Positions 36,990-46,505 of a stretch of DNA of 64,000 nucleotides are shown in pieces. Made by a program: the position numbers and the translations under genes. Where the stretch lies: assembly GCF_021654285.1 (NCBI RefSeq), contig NZ_JAKFZS010000013.1:1-64000 (forward strand). Reading direction: 5' to 3'. Source of the stretch: Pseudoalteromonas luteoviolacea. GTDB lineage: Bacteria > Pseudomonadota > Gammaproteobacteria > Enterobacterales > Alteromonadaceae. A model generated the notes under the pieces. That model saw only the letters and a program-made list of their open reading frames with translations. It had not been told where the DNA came from and did no database searches. The stretch's first letter is position 1, and every line of letters begins with the position of its first letter.

Positions 36990-38390
36990 TTATTGCGTTA
37001 CTTTTCTTGCTCTAAATTGACGACCTTTCATTTTTCCTTCTGAAATAATCTTCAAGGCCTTATTGGCTAGCTTTCGCTCTACGGCTACATAAGAAGTAAT
37101 CGCTGTGACTTTGATTTTACCAATTTGCGAGCCTTGGATTGATTTATCTGAGGTCAGCGCACCTAAAATATCACCGGGGCGCAACTTGGATTTTTTGCCG
37201 CCATCAATTTGTAGTGTGATCATAGGGGCTCTGGCAATCTGATTACCGAACACATCGTCACTGGGCAGTGAAGTTGGTTCAATGGTTTGCTCTAAGTAGT
37301 CTTCTAGTGCATTGATTTTATGAGACTCTTTATAGCTCATAACTGAACATGCTACACCTGTGTTACCTGCACGACCGGTGCGACCAACACGGTGCACATG
37401 TACTTCAGGATCATGCGCGATATGATAGTTTAAAACCATATCGACATGGTCAACATCAATGCCTCTAGCAGCAACATCTGTTGCAACTAAAATCGTTAAG
37501 CTTTTATTGGCAAATCGAACAAGTGTGCGATCTCTGTCTTTTTGGTCTAAATCGCCATGCAGCGCGGCGCTATCAAAGCCCAGTTGCTTGAGGTTATCAC
37601 ATACAGATTGACATTCAGCTTTGGTGTTACAAAACACAACCGCCGATGTGGGTTGAAACTTCAAAAGCAGTTTTTGTGTTGCAACAAGCCTTGTATCGTT
37701 GTCTGGTACTTCATAGAAGAACTGTTCGATTGAGCTATGATCATGTGTTGCTTCAACGGTAACCTTTTCAGCATTGTTCATAATATGCTTTGCAAGTTGC
37801 TCAATGCGCGGTGGATAGGTCGCGCTAAATAACAAGTTTTGTCTATTACTTGGGCAATGTTCAAGAATACATTGAATCGCATCTTCAAAGCCCATCTCTA
37901 GCATTCTATCTGCTTCATCTAACACAAATGTATTCACTTCATCCAGTGATAAGCGGCCTTTACGTAAATGCTCTTCAATTCGACCTGGTGTACCGACCAC
38001 GATATGAGCACCGTGTTCCAAAGATCCAATTTGAGGCCCCATAGGTGCGCCACCACATAATGCTAAAACCTTGATATTGTGAATCGCCCTTGCAAGCTTG
38101 CGTATTTCAACGGCAACCTGATCTGCCAACTCTCGAGTTGGGCAAACGACCAGTGCTTGTACGCGAAAGCGTTTAACGTTGAGGTTATGCAACAGGCCTA
38201 AAGAAAATGCAGCTGTTTTACCGGAGCCTGTTTTTCCCTGACCAATTAGGTCTTTACCAGCTAAGATTTTGGGCAGTGTTTGGGCTTGTATGTCTGTCAT
38301 GGCTGTGTAGCCAAGAGAGTTAAGGTTATCTAATAGGGCGTTTGAAAGTGGCAAACTAGTAAAAAGCGACTGAGACAAAGCAGGAATCAT
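36990..38390 (-). CDS. dbpA: ATP-dependent RNA helicase DbpA
   Basis: ATG 38390; 466 residues, the usual DbpA length. DEAD-box motifs are complete: Q-motif region (GYTAMTDIQAQTLP), Walker A GQGKTGSGKT, PTRELA, TPGR, DEAD in VLDEADRM, SAT in LFSATY, VATDVAARGID and HRVGRTGRAG. The C-terminal 75 residues (ITLQIDGGKKSKLRPGDILGALT) form the DbpA RNA-recognition domain, which binds hairpin 92 of 23S rRNA. The protein remodels 50S precursors during ribosome assembly in the cytoplasm. Monocistronic; an inverted repeat lies just after the stop. Confidence 0.96.
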   Translation of the reverse strand: MIPALSQSLFTSLPLSNALLDNLNSLGYTAMTDIQAQTLPKILAGKDLIGQGKTGSGKTAAFSLGLLHNLNVKRFRVQALVVCPTRELADQVAVEIRKLARAIHNIKVLALCGGAPMGPQIGSLEHGAHIVVGTPGRIEEHLRKGRLSLDEVNTFVLDEADRMLEMGFEDAIQCILEHCPSNRQNLLFSATYPPRIEQLAKHIMNNAEKVTVEATHDHSSIEQFFYEVPDNDTRLVATQKLLLKFQPTSAVVFCNTKAECQSVCDNLKQLGFDSAALHGDLDQKDRDRTLVRFANKSLTILVATDVAARGIDVDHVDMVLNYHIAHDPEVHVHRVGRTGRAGNTGVACSVMSYKESHKINALEDYLEQTIEPTSLPSDDVFGNQIARAPMITLQIDGGKKSKLRPGDILGALTSDKSIQGSQIGKIKVTAITSYVAVERKLANKALKIISEGKMKGRQFRARKVTQ

Positions 38391-38594
38391 CTATTGTGGA
38401 ATAAAAGCGAATTATAACACGTGCACTTGGCTGTGAGTATCTTTAGCGGGATTGGCAAGTTTAATTTGTTCTGTTCACGCTTTTTCACTGGGTTGATTTA
38501 CTCGTCGAGCCATATTGCAATACGATATGTTGGCTTATAGAGCGACTCAATGGGCCAATTTTGACAAGCCTTTTCGGTCGCCCAATAAACTAGC

Positions 38595-39587
38595 TTAGGG
38601 CGCCAGCCTGTGGTTTATACTTGCTAGGAAATTGGTTGGATCGTCTACTCCAATAAACAGGTTTTTAATGGTTCCTTGAGGCTTATTGAGTGTTATTTCT
38701 ATATTAGGTACGCCAGAATAGTTAAAACGCTTAAGATCTTTTCCGCGCGTGATAGGTTGATTGTTTTTCTTAATGTCTAAGATGTTATTAATTGGTATTA
38801 CAATGGGATTATATAACCCATATCTAATTATCAAAGTATCTTCAGCCAAAGAGATTGGCCTTTTAGCTATGGCCCGATACTCACCGATAAAGAACACTAA
38901 ACTGAAGATAGTCAGTAAGCTAATAATATTTGCAGCCACTGGAGACCAAATAAAGTGCAGCAGTAAGTGCACAATGGGAATTTCAATTGCAATTAAAATA
39001 ATAAACCCTAGCAAGTTACTGTGAGTTCCATCTTTTTGGTGGTAACTAAAGTGAACATTGCCTTGATAGGTTTTTGAGTGAATACGTTTTGCCACGAGTG
39101 CAAACGTCCACATACGTATTTCAAAGCATAAAAATTGCGCGAATTTGCCAGAGCCAAGATAACGCGAGACGGACTGCTCTATTGATACATCAGGGTCTTG
39201 TCCTTTTTTTAACGCGATGTTTATCGCCCAGTAAACACTATATACCGCAGCAAGCTCAAAAAGTAGAACAATGGCAAGTACCAAATATCTGCCTTGTTCT
39301 AAATATGGCCACAGTACTTTATGTTCATCTGGAATAATGTAACTACCAATTAGTGCTGCTAAGCAAATTAATATAAGGGTTTTGAGAAGCGCCTCTTTTT
39401 TATCTTTTACACATATAAAACAAATAACCGGTATAGCAATCAACACATCAATGAGAAATAACCACTCCCATCTTTGCTTACCGTGATCATTCCACATGTT
39501 TTGTGTATTGAAATAAAGGAACCATAAAGAGGACATGGCAATTAAAAAAATGAAGGGCAATTTTGAGTTGGTCGATAAATTCATCAT
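38595..39587 (-). CDS. multi-pass membrane protein, possible C-terminal PH-like domain
   Basis: Start uncertain. The frame is open to 39698, but the first 37 residues from there look unlike a coding start. Consecutive ATGs at 39587 and 39584 begin MMNLSTNSKLPF before the first membrane helix; no start has a good ribosome site. The resulting protein of about 330 residues has six or seven hydrophobic segments. A soluble end follows (about 245-330) with beta pattern ISLAEDTLIIRYGLYNPIVIPINNILDIKK, similar to bacterial PH-like (bPH) modules. I know of no assigned function. Convergent/isolated between dbpA and a lipoprotein gene. Confidence 0.6.
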   Translation of the reverse strand: MMNLSTNSKLPFIFLIAMSSLWFLYFNTQNMWNDHGKQRWEWLFLIDVLIAIPVICFICVKDKKEALLKTLILICLAALIGSYIIPDEHKVLWPYLEQGRYLVLAIVLLFELAAVYSVYWAINIALKKGQDPDVSIEQSVSRYLGSGKFAQFLCFEIRMWTFALVAKRIHSKTYQGNVHFSYHQKDGTHSNLLGFIILIAIEIPIVHLLLHFIWSPVAANIISLLTIFSLVFFIGEYRAIAKRPISLAEDTLIIRYGLYNPIVIPINNILDIKKNNQPITRGKDLKRFNYSGVPNIEITLNKPQGTIKNLFIGVDDPTNFLASINHRLAP

Positions 39588-39947
39588 TACATTCGATAAG
39601 GCTGTTTTTATAATTCTTTTTAAGAAGAGTCTATCAGTCCCCTTTATATAAACAAAGTGAAAAAGTAAGGGGGCTGACTTTTTAAATGACTTATACATTG
39701 TAGTAATAAATAGATTGTGAATCTATTTGAATAACATCATCCCGTTTATCAGTATTAATAATTTAATTTTTTGGAATGATTTGGCTTTATAGGTTAATAT
39801 TCCATGAGAAAACTTCAATTAAAAGTGGTTTTATATAGGTAAAAGGTATTGAAATGATCGTTAAATGAGCAGATAATGCTGCTGCTCTTTAGTCTTAGTA
39901 TTTAAAACAGACTTACGAGTATAGGACGAACATTAAAAGGAAGATAA

Positions 39948-40313
39948 ATGAAAAACTTACTGATTATAATTTTTACCACATTTATTCTTGCTGCATGTAG
40001 CAGTACACAAAGCGGAAAAGACTTTGACATGGAAGTCGTTAAGTCGTTTAAAAAAGGTGAAACGACTCAAGAAGATGTAAGAAAAGCCATTGGCGATCCA
40101 AGCGGCATGGATGACTTGGTTGATGGTGAAACGGCATGGCAATATTATTTCCATGAAAATAAAAGCAGTGGATTAAACTATGTTCCTGTTGCTGGCGCTT
40201 ATGCGGGTGGCTCAAAGGGCACTAGTAAACATGTAACTATCCGCTTTGGTAAAGATGGTATCATGAGTGGCATGTCATTTAGAGAAATTGAAAGCGGCTC
40301 GTCACGCTTTTAA
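39948..40313 (+). CDS. BamE/SmpA-like small lipoprotein
   Basis: ATG 39948 after AAGGAAG. The 121-residue protein has a lipoprotein signal (lipobox LAAC, Cys17) with Ser-Ser next, favouring outer-membrane sorting. The mature part carries the SmpA/OmlA pattern: FKKGETTQEDVRKAIGDPSG (helix with Gly-Asp-Pro turn), then AWQYYFHE and a final strand VTIRFGKDGIMSG. The fold matches BamE-like domains that bind envelope proteins. The gene is not in the bamE context, so an assigned role in Bam assembly is not claimed. An intrinsic terminator follows. Confidence 0.75.
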   Translation: MKNLLIIIFTTFILAACSSTQSGKDFDMEVVKSFKKGETTQEDVRKAIGDPSGMDDLVDGETAWQYYFHENKSSGLNYVPVAGAYAGGSKGTSKHVTIRFGKDGIMSGMSFREIESGSSRF

Positions 40314-40333
40314 AAATTGAAAATGATATGTAG

Positions 40334-40366
40334 CGCCGTTTGATTGCAGATCATTCGGCGTTTTTT
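40334..40366 (+). terminator. intrinsic terminator after the BamE-like gene
   Basis: CGCCG (40334-40338) pairs with CGGCG (40356-40360), with a second inner stem TGAT/ATCA (40341-40344 and 40350-40353) and a T-run at 40361-40366. Confidence 0.85.
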
Positions 40367-40616
40367 GCGATAATAAGCTAACGATTTTATTAAATTTGAT
40401 GACAAGCAATTTACGGATTGTTTAATTTATGATTGTTATAAAATACTTAGTTGCTCTTATCTAGTTAATAGGTATTCTGAAGCACCTTTCTTTGAATTCT
40501 ATCGATTTTACGTATTTAGTATCTAGTGTTTTTCTATATGTAGTGCTTGAAAGTTTTTAACTATTCTAAGCTGATATGTATTTTTCTATATAAATAGGGT
40601 TCTTAGTGCAAGTCTT
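40367..40616. other. AT-rich intergenic stretch
   Basis: Nothing recognisable: no gene, strong hairpin or regulatory motif. Together with the doubtful small frame at 40617-40814 it makes a gap of about 470 bases. Confidence 0.5.
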
Positions 40617-40814
40617 ATGGTCTTTAAGCGAATGCTTATTTTCATGATATGGGGGCTGACTAAATCGAACCAGAAAAATTTAAAAATGCTCATAGCAAAA
40701 GTTGTAAATAGCATTTTAAGTCATGAACTAGTAGCTAAGTTATTTATTTTTACAGGCTTAAATGCTGTAATATTAAGAAAAGCACCTGAGGTGCGTCAAA
40801 AATTAGCTAATTAA
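40617..40814 (+). CDS. doubtful small hypothetical protein
   Basis: A 65-codon frame from ATG 40617 with no clear ribosome site (only GTGCAAG upstream). The product would be basic with two short hydrophobic stretches (MLIFMIWGL and LFIFTGLNAVIL). No family is recognised. AT-rich DNA easily produces such frames; it is listed because it is convergent with the DUF805 gene and otherwise fills a gap. Confidence 0.25.
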   Translation: MVFKRMLIFMIWGLTKSNQKNLKMLIAKVVNSILSHELVAKLFIFTGLNAVILRKAPEVRQKLAN

Positions 40815-40833
40815 TGACGCACGCAACTCTTTA

Positions 40834-41199
40834 TTAGGCTACAGCTTCACCTTCGCTTGCACCTTTAGGGTTAAGGCCATATTGGTTTTCACTTTCTTCG
40901 CCCTCTAAAATAACGAAGACTAACAATGCCAAGGTACCAATTATTGGTATTAAGGCAATCAACATCCACCAACCAGACCTTCCGGTGTCGTGTAAACGTC
41001 TAACACTGAGTGCAAGGCTTGGTATAAAAACAGCTAAGGCATAAATAATGCTTAAGAAAGATGTGCCTAATAGCCCATCAACCAAAGTTAATATAACAGT
41101 TGCAATTGTATGGAATAAAATGAACATCCAGTATTCTTTTCTTCTCGCTCTTCCTTCAAATACCGCATAGTTTTTTAAGACGGATATATACCATTCCAT
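40834..41199 (-). CDS. DUF805 inner-membrane protein (YhaH-like)
   Basis: ATG 41199 after AAGGAACC on the minus strand. The 121 residues show all DUF805 marks: N-terminal FEGRARRKEYWMFILF, hydrophobic helices at about 25-45, 50-65 and 75-98, and the signature SVRRLHDTGRSGWW between the last two. It is an inner-membrane protein of unknown biochemical role; homologues such as YhaH are only loosely linked to stress. No neighbour shares its operon. Confidence 0.92.
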   Translation of the reverse strand: MEWYISVLKNYAVFEGRARRKEYWMFILFHTIATVILTLVDGLLGTSFLSIIYALAVFIPSLALSVRRLHDTGRSGWWMLIALIPIIGTLALLVFVILEGEESENQYGLNPKGASEGEAVA

Positions 41200-41564
41200 T
41201 TTTGGTTCCTTTATTAATTGTAATTTCCTAGTTTGGGGATTCTATTGCTTTTGGTGCTGACATGTTCGTTAGCAGCATCTTGTATTTAGATACAAAATAG
41301 CCATGTTATTTCCCTGCGCATAATAGTAAATCAATCATGCGATAGTCACAAGAGGTAATTGCAAAAAATTCACTTTTTATGCGAAAAATCATAAAAATCA
41401 CAAGAAAATAATTTTAAAATTAGTATTTTATCTTTATATGGAACTGTACTTTTATATAAATATTTAAATTACGCTCAGTTGCCCTTCAAGCTCTTCACAT
41501 GCATTTCACGCAACTTAATAAACACTTAGTCCATAAATTAGTTTAAGTGCAATAAGGAATGAAA
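41200..41564. other. divergent intergenic region, AT-rich
   Basis: Separates the DUF805 gene (minus) from the ABC operon (plus) and should hold both promoters. No clear operator or promoter pair was found by eye. Confidence 0.5.
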
Positions 41565-42215
41565 ATGGGTGTTAAATTGGATGTCCTCGATTTGGAACAC
41601 ACGATTAATTTGGTAAATGGAGAACCTCTGCATTTACTTAAAAATATTTCAATGTCAATTGAGGCGGGCGAGCATATTGCTATTGTGGGCGCCTCTGGCT
41701 CAGGGAAATCAACACTTCTCTCTTTGCTTGCAGGGTTGGAGACATTGCAAAAAGGCACAATCTGCTATCAAAATAACTTTGAAGTATTGAGTGGGGTGAC
41801 TGGTGTATCTGGTTTTATTTTTCAACACTTCCATCTATTACCTGAGCTAAATGCGCTACAAAATGTGGCACTGCCTTTGATGTTACGAGGTGAAAGTACA
41901 GCACAACAGCGTGCGTTAGAGAAACTAAAACTTGTAAATTTAGAGGCGCAAGCCAAACAGCCTGTTACTAAGTTGAGTGGCGGTGAGCAACAACGTGTGG
42001 CAATTGCTCGTGCGCTGTGTAATGAGCCTCAAATTTTGTTTGCTGATGAACCGACAGGGAACCTAGATCATAAAACGGCAGAACAGGTTTTTGATCTTAT
42101 GCTGCACGGTGCAAGAGTGTCAGGCACTACCATGGTGGTGGTGACTCATGACCTCAATCTTGCTTCAAAACTAGATAAAACATACAAGCTTGAAAACGGG
42201 GAGTTAAAGCTATGA
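41565..42215 (+). CDS. ABC transporter ATP-binding protein (LolD/YbbA type)
   Basis: The second ATG (41565) is preferred: AAGGA ends directly at the first ATG (41559), but lies 6 bases before the second. The 216-residue single-domain ATPase has Walker A GASGSGKST, a Q-loop region (GFIFQHFHLLPELNALQNV), signature LSGGEQQRVAIARAL and Walker B ILFADEPTGNLD, plus switch His in VVVTHD. This is the LolD/MacB/YbbA family, which works with FtsX-type permeases and often powers mechanical release of lipoproteins or peptides rather than transport. Its stop overlaps the permease start by 4 bases (ATGA), so translation is coupled. Confidence 0.9.
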   Translation: MGVKLDVLDLEHTINLVNGEPLHLLKNISMSIEAGEHIAIVGASGSGKSTLLSLLAGLETLQKGTICYQNNFEVLSGVTGVSGFIFQHFHLLPELNALQNVALPLMLRGESTAQQRALEKLKLVNLEAQAKQPVTKLSGGEQQRVAIARALCNEPQILFADEPTGNLDHKTAEQVFDLMLHGARVSGTTMVVVTHDLNLASKLDKTYKLENGELKL

Positions 42216-44746
42216 ATAAGTCATATGCTGAAAATCAACTAGACAATTCAAGCTGTCAGTTGATCCCTGCCAGCAAGTTATTCATTAAGGTATTTCTATC
42301 GCAAACCATGCAAGGCAAGCATCTAATTACATTGTTAAGTTTAGCGCTTTTATTTTTGTATCTGAGCCTAACTAGCTTATTCGGTCAGGGGGTAGATAGA
42401 TATTTAAACCATAACTTGCAGACTATGTTAGGGGCTGATACGCAGTTAACCGTTACCAGAGACTGGCATGATCATGAAAGGCAATGGATGCAAACTCACG
42501 CAGTCAAAAGTAGTTTTATCAATAGTTATGAAGTGACGTTAAGCGCTGAAACCGCTTTTAGCCATACAAAACTCAAAGCGGTAGATCGAAGCTATCCTCT
42601 AAATGGTGATGTGACAGTGTCTTACACGCCAAGTTTCACGCCTTCTTTGGAGTCTACTGGACCGAAATTAGGAGAGATCTGGCTGGAGCCTCATCTAGCT
42701 CGTGCACTGAATGTTAAGGTTGGTGATACAGTTTCCCTTGGTCACAACACATTGATGGTGAGTGCGCTATTGCTCAATGAGCCTGACAGAATCATTCAAG
42801 GATATAGCAGTGATAAACGTGCCATTGTCTCTCAAAAAAGCATTGAACATTTGGACATGATCCCGCTTGAGCGCCAAGTGTTAATTAATCATCAATTGGA
42901 TTTCAAAAAGGAGTACCTCCAGCGCTTACAGGACAACAGTGCTGATTTAAATATGATCAGTAAATTACTGAACAACTATCCGATGGCGCATGCGTGGAAG
43001 AGAGTGCAGAACTTTATGGGGTTGATCAGTTTTGTCATTGTCTTACTGACTTGCTTATGTTTGTGGCTTAGCCAAAAAAGTCATGTAGAGCCGCTTCAAA
43101 ATGTGTTGGCAGTGATGTTGGCAAATGGTGTTAAGCGTCAGCAAATTCCATTTATTGTATTGATTTTAATGGCAAGCATTTTGTTCATTAGTTTTATTCC
43201 TGCACTAATAATAGCCATTGCCCTTACTGCTGCTTTGGAGTATGCCATTCAGCAACACTTTTTGGCCACATTTGAGCTCATGTGGGATTGGGTTGGGATT
43301 GGTAAAGCGCTATTGATCAGTGCGTTACTTTATTCTCTGCTCACTGTGCCAAGTTGGGTAACTTTGATCAAGAGTAATGTACGAGATCTATTAGAAAAGA
43401 GAGAGAATAACTCAATCACCTTCATAGTCAGCGGCTTATGTCCATTACTGTCTCTTTTGGTTGTAGTGGTTTTGAATACGGATAACTGGGTGCTGACTGG
43501 GTTACTTCTGTCTGGTCTTGCCGTTTGTTTGGTATTATTGCTGGTTTTGGCATGGGGCGGCTTAAGTATCACCAACAAGTTACTGTCTGGAAAAAGTGGT
43601 ATTTTTGCATTTGTACTGTTACTGATGAAGCAACGCATGCGTGTCAAAATTGTACAAATTCTGGCGTTAGGCTTAAGTGCAACATTATTATTATTGTGCC
43701 TTCGAGTTGGTCAAGATGTCAGCGATGTGCTTGATAGAGCATTGTTCGCAGACCAAGGAAATATATTTGTGACTCAAGCAACAGTGGAGCAAAAGCAAGC
43801 ACTTACAGAGTTTACTTTAGAGCACCGCGGTGAAGTAAAGCAGTTTAAAGCCTTTCAAAGCGCTAGAGTAACACATGTAAATAACCTATTGTTAAGTGAA
43901 ATAGATGCGCCAAGCAGCGACTCTAAATCTCGTTTAGAGCGCAATATCAATCTACATTGGCAAGCATACCAGCCACAAAACATTAATATTGTCTCTGGCC
44001 AGTGGCAAAGTAAAATGCAAAATGATTTGCCTGCTATCTCTATGGAACAAGAAGTGTTTGATGAGCTTAATTTAGAGCTTGAGGATGTGCTCACAATGCA
44101 AGTTGGTAACCAAAGTCAGCAGTTCAAAATTGCTTCAGTACATCATTACCGTTCAGGTTCAGATATGATCACATTCTGGTTTGTTGTACATCAAGACAGT
44201 TTACCAGTGGCGGACGAGCAGGTTTTTTACATGGGTAGCGTCGATTTACCAGAGCTAGGTTTGCAGCAACTTGGAGAAATTTGGCAAGCTCACCCGAGCA
44301 TTCGCATGTTACGTGTTGAAGAGTTAATTGCAAGAGTGCGCAGCACAGTACAGACATTTATCTATCTGACCTTGGCGTATGGTGTTTTTATTGCTTTGAT
44401 GAGTAACTTGCTTGTTATTGCCTCAATCCAAACCCATCTTCAAAGAGATAAGTTAAAGAATGGTTTGCTCTTAAGCTTTGGCTTAGATAGTCGGCAAAGT
44501 CGCAATATGCTCATTGTTGAATGGAGTATTTTGACCATGATCCCGGTTGCATGTGCATTAACATCGATATATTTGTTTATCGGTCAGATTTATCAGGCAG
44601 GGTTTGGTTTACCGTATAGACCAAATGACTTCATGCTTTTAGTTGAGGCCATTACTATCGTTGCGGTGATTGCGCTGGGTGGTATTTTCTTAAGCCGCAA
44701 GCAACTCAAGCAAAATGTGGTGACCTTACTTGAACAGCGTGGATAA
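42212..44746 (+). CDS. FtsX-type ABC permease (YbbP-like)
   Basis: ATG 42212 within the ATGA overlap with the ATPase gene. The 844-residue protein has an N-terminal membrane helix and a periplasmic domain with ADTQLTVTRDW and KAVDRSYPLNGDV (typical of YbbP). About seven further helices follow, with FtsX-like repeats at about 260-370 and 700-830 and a second periplasmic domain at about 490-680. Two FtsX halves in one chain match YbbP. With the upstream ATPase it forms a YbbA-YbbP-like inner-membrane complex; the E. coli pair is linked to hydrolase TesA/release functions, but the role here is unknown. Confidence 0.88.
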   Translation: MNKSYAENQLDNSSCQLIPASKLFIKVFLSQTMQGKHLITLLSLALLFLYLSLTSLFGQGVDRYLNHNLQTMLGADTQLTVTRDWHDHERQWMQTHAVKSSFINSYEVTLSAETAFSHTKLKAVDRSYPLNGDVTVSYTPSFTPSLESTGPKLGEIWLEPHLARALNVKVGDTVSLGHNTLMVSALLLNEPDRIIQGYSSDKRAIVSQKSIEHLDMIPLERQVLINHQLDFKKEYLQRLQDNSADLNMISKLLNNYPMAHAWKRVQNFMGLISFVIVLLTCLCLWLSQKSHVEPLQNVLAVMLANGVKRQQIPFIVLILMASILFISFIPALIIAIALTAALEYAIQQHFLATFELMWDWVGIGKALLISALLYSLLTVPSWVTLIKSNVRDLLEKRENNSITFIVSGLCPLLSLLVVVVLNTDNWVLTGLLLSGLAVCLVLLLVLAWGGLSITNKLLSGKSGIFAFVLLLMKQRMRVKIVQILALGLSATLLLLCLRVGQDVSDVLDRALFADQGNIFVTQATVEQKQALTEFTLEHRGEVKQFKAFQSARVTHVNNLLLSEIDAPSSDSKSRLERNINLHWQAYQPQNINIVSGQWQSKMQNDLPAISMEQEVFDELNLELEDVLTMQVGNQSQQFKIASVHHYRSGSDMITFWFVVHQDSLPVADEQVFYMGSVDLPELGLQQLGEIWQAHPSIRMLRVEELIARVRSTVQTFIYLTLAYGVFIALMSNLLVIASIQTHLQRDKLKNGLLLSFGLDSRQSRNMLIVEWSILTMIPVACALTSIYLFIGQIYQAGFGLPYRPNDFMLLVEAITIVAVIALGGIFLSRKQLKQNVVTLLEQRG

Positions 44747-44766
44747 AAATTATTCTGAGGCAAAAT

Positions 44767-44795
44767 AATAAAAGGGCCGTGAGGTCCTTTTATTT
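44767..44795. terminator. bidirectional intrinsic terminator
   Basis: AATAAAAGGGCC (44767-44778) pairs with GGTCCTTTTATT (44783-44794), with one G-T wobble and loop GTGA. It lies between the ABC operon and the convergent serine hydrolase gene. Confidence 0.9.
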
Positions 44796-44807
44796 AGATG
44801 TTAGCAA

Positions 44808-46505
44808 TTACTGAATCTCAGTCGAGATTTTTTTAAATTGGTAACCCAGTGCTTTTAGTTTGTTTGGTTCTTGAAAATCAAATACGGTGCCAATCCCACG
44901 CCCATACCCTTGAACTTGAAGCAGGTTTTCGTCAACCACTTTCAAAGCGCGTACAAATCCATGTTTGACAGATACGGCTAGCAGCGCTTGAAACTCTGGT
45001 GAATATCGTACTTTAATATCGCCTATGTCTGGGTTGGTAGTTTCAACTTGGTAATAGCCCAATAACTTTTCTAGTTCAGGAGTCAGTTTTGTTGTAACGA
45101 GTTTACTAAAAACATTGGCTGAGTCTTTACCGTTGTAGGTAAAGCGAAACCCATCAATAGCTTGCGTCAGCTTGATCCTTACATCGCCTTCTTCACCGAT
45201 AATTTGGTAGCTGTCTGAATCAACTTGTTTGAGCTGTTTAATAGTCTGTCCAGGACTGAACATGACGAATTCTCCGCTGGGCGTTTTCTCAATGAATATG
45301 TTGCGTCTACCAGCATAAAAACCAGCTTCCAGCGTTTTCGATTGGGATGGCTGAAAAGAAGATTTTTGAGTGTTTTTATTGTCTAAAAATGGTCCTTTTA
45401 CGGACTGAGTGACCATGTTTGTCACCATGTCGGCGATATCGAAAACTGTATCGTCTCCGTCTCTGTTATTTGTTGTGACAAATACGCCAAAGTTCAGTTC
45501 GGGCACGATATACATCATGCTTTCGTACCCTTGATAACTGCCATCATGACTAATTGCAATGTGGCCATTAAAGTGGTCAACGAAAAAACCCAGTCCCATT
45601 TCGTGGTCACCGTCTAACTGGATATGCGCATTTTGCACATTGCGAACCTTTGTAATGAGCGAAGAGGGCACGATTGCATGGCTATCATAGTTCCAGCTGT
45701 CGAGTATTGCTTGCATGTAGCGCGCCATATCATTACCAGTTGAGATAATACCGCCGGCGGGCGTCAGTAAAGAAGCGAATTTAGGTTCTTGAGCAGTACC
45801 ACTGTAGCTTTGCGCCATTTGTACTGGTAGTGGACCGTTTGGTAAATGACTCAAGGTATTGTTCATCGCCAGCGGCGTGAAGAATTCAGTGTGCAAGTAA
45901 TCCTGCCAGCTTTGACCACTTATTCTTGAAACCAGTAATCCGGCTAATCCAAACGCATTATTATTGTAGGCAGAAATAGTGCCTCTGTTCCAAACAAGAT
46001 AGTCGTCACTTAATAAAGCCGCTAATGAGTTAAGGTCTTTATTAGGACTTGTTGTTGGCTCATCACCACGGAACCAGCCTGTTGGGATGCCACTTTGATG
46101 GGTTAAGAGATCACGCACCGTTATTACGTTATTATTATTGGGAAGCGTCTTTGGTTTAAAGTCAGGTAAGTGCTTATAAACACTATCATCTAGAGAAAGT
46201 TTTCCTTGGTTCACTAATTTAAGCACAGCGAGTGTGACAAACGTTTTAGTGATGGAAGCAATGCGAAATTGGGTATCAGGAGTGACAGGTTGTTGTGTTT
46301 CTGTATTTGCTAGACCAAAACCCTGTAACATGACAGGTGTATTGTCTTTCACCACTGCAATAGATAAACCTGTGGTTTCTCCTCCAGCTAATCGATGTTC
46401 AATTTGCTGGGAGATTTTCTGTATATCAGTTTGATCCAAAGCAAACGTACAACTACTCAGTGATAATCCTGCGATTAAGCTTGCAAGCAATGTGATTTTT
46501 TTCAT
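44808..46505 (-). CDS. beta-lactamase-fold serine hydrolase (class C/PBP-like), exported
   Basis: ATG 46505 after TAAGGA. The 565-residue protein begins with a signal peptide. LSSC at about residue 19 could be a lipobox, or signal peptidase I may cut after TFA. The catalytic motifs are intact: SxxK Ser84-Lys87 in IASITKTF, YxN Tyr180 in SAYNNN, and HxG at 320-322 in SHDGSYQG. The beta-lactamase domain spans about 25-350. A C-terminal extension (about 380-560) adds lipocalin-like strands, as in many secreted penicillin-binding/esterase proteins of this superfamily. It is likely a periplasmic or secreted D-aminopeptidase, esterase or carboxypeptidase. Resistance activity is not implied. Confidence 0.88.
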   Translation of the reverse strand: MKKITLLASLIAGLSLSSCTFALDQTDIQKISQQIEHRLAGGETTGLSIAVVKDNTPVMLQGFGLANTETQQPVTPDTQFRIASITKTFVTLAVLKLVNQGKLSLDDSVYKHLPDFKPKTLPNNNNVITVRDLLTHQSGIPTGWFRGDEPTTSPNKDLNSLAALLSDDYLVWNRGTISAYNNNAFGLAGLLVSRISGQSWQDYLHTEFFTPLAMNNTLSHLPNGPLPVQMAQSYSGTAQEPKFASLLTPAGGIISTGNDMARYMQAILDSWNYDSHAIVPSSLITKVRNVQNAHIQLDGDHEMGLGFFVDHFNGHIAISHDGSYQGYESMMYIVPELNFGVFVTTNNRDGDDTVFDIADMVTNMVTQSVKGPFLDNKNTQKSSFQPSQSKTLEAGFYAGRRNIFIEKTPSGEFVMFSPGQTIKQLKQVDSDSYQIIGEEGDVRIKLTQAIDGFRFTYNGKDSANVFSKLVTTKLTPELEKLLGYYQVETTNPDIGDIKVRYSPEFQALLAVSVKHGFVRALKVVDENLLQVQGYGRGIGTVFDFQEPNKLKALGYQFKKISTEIQ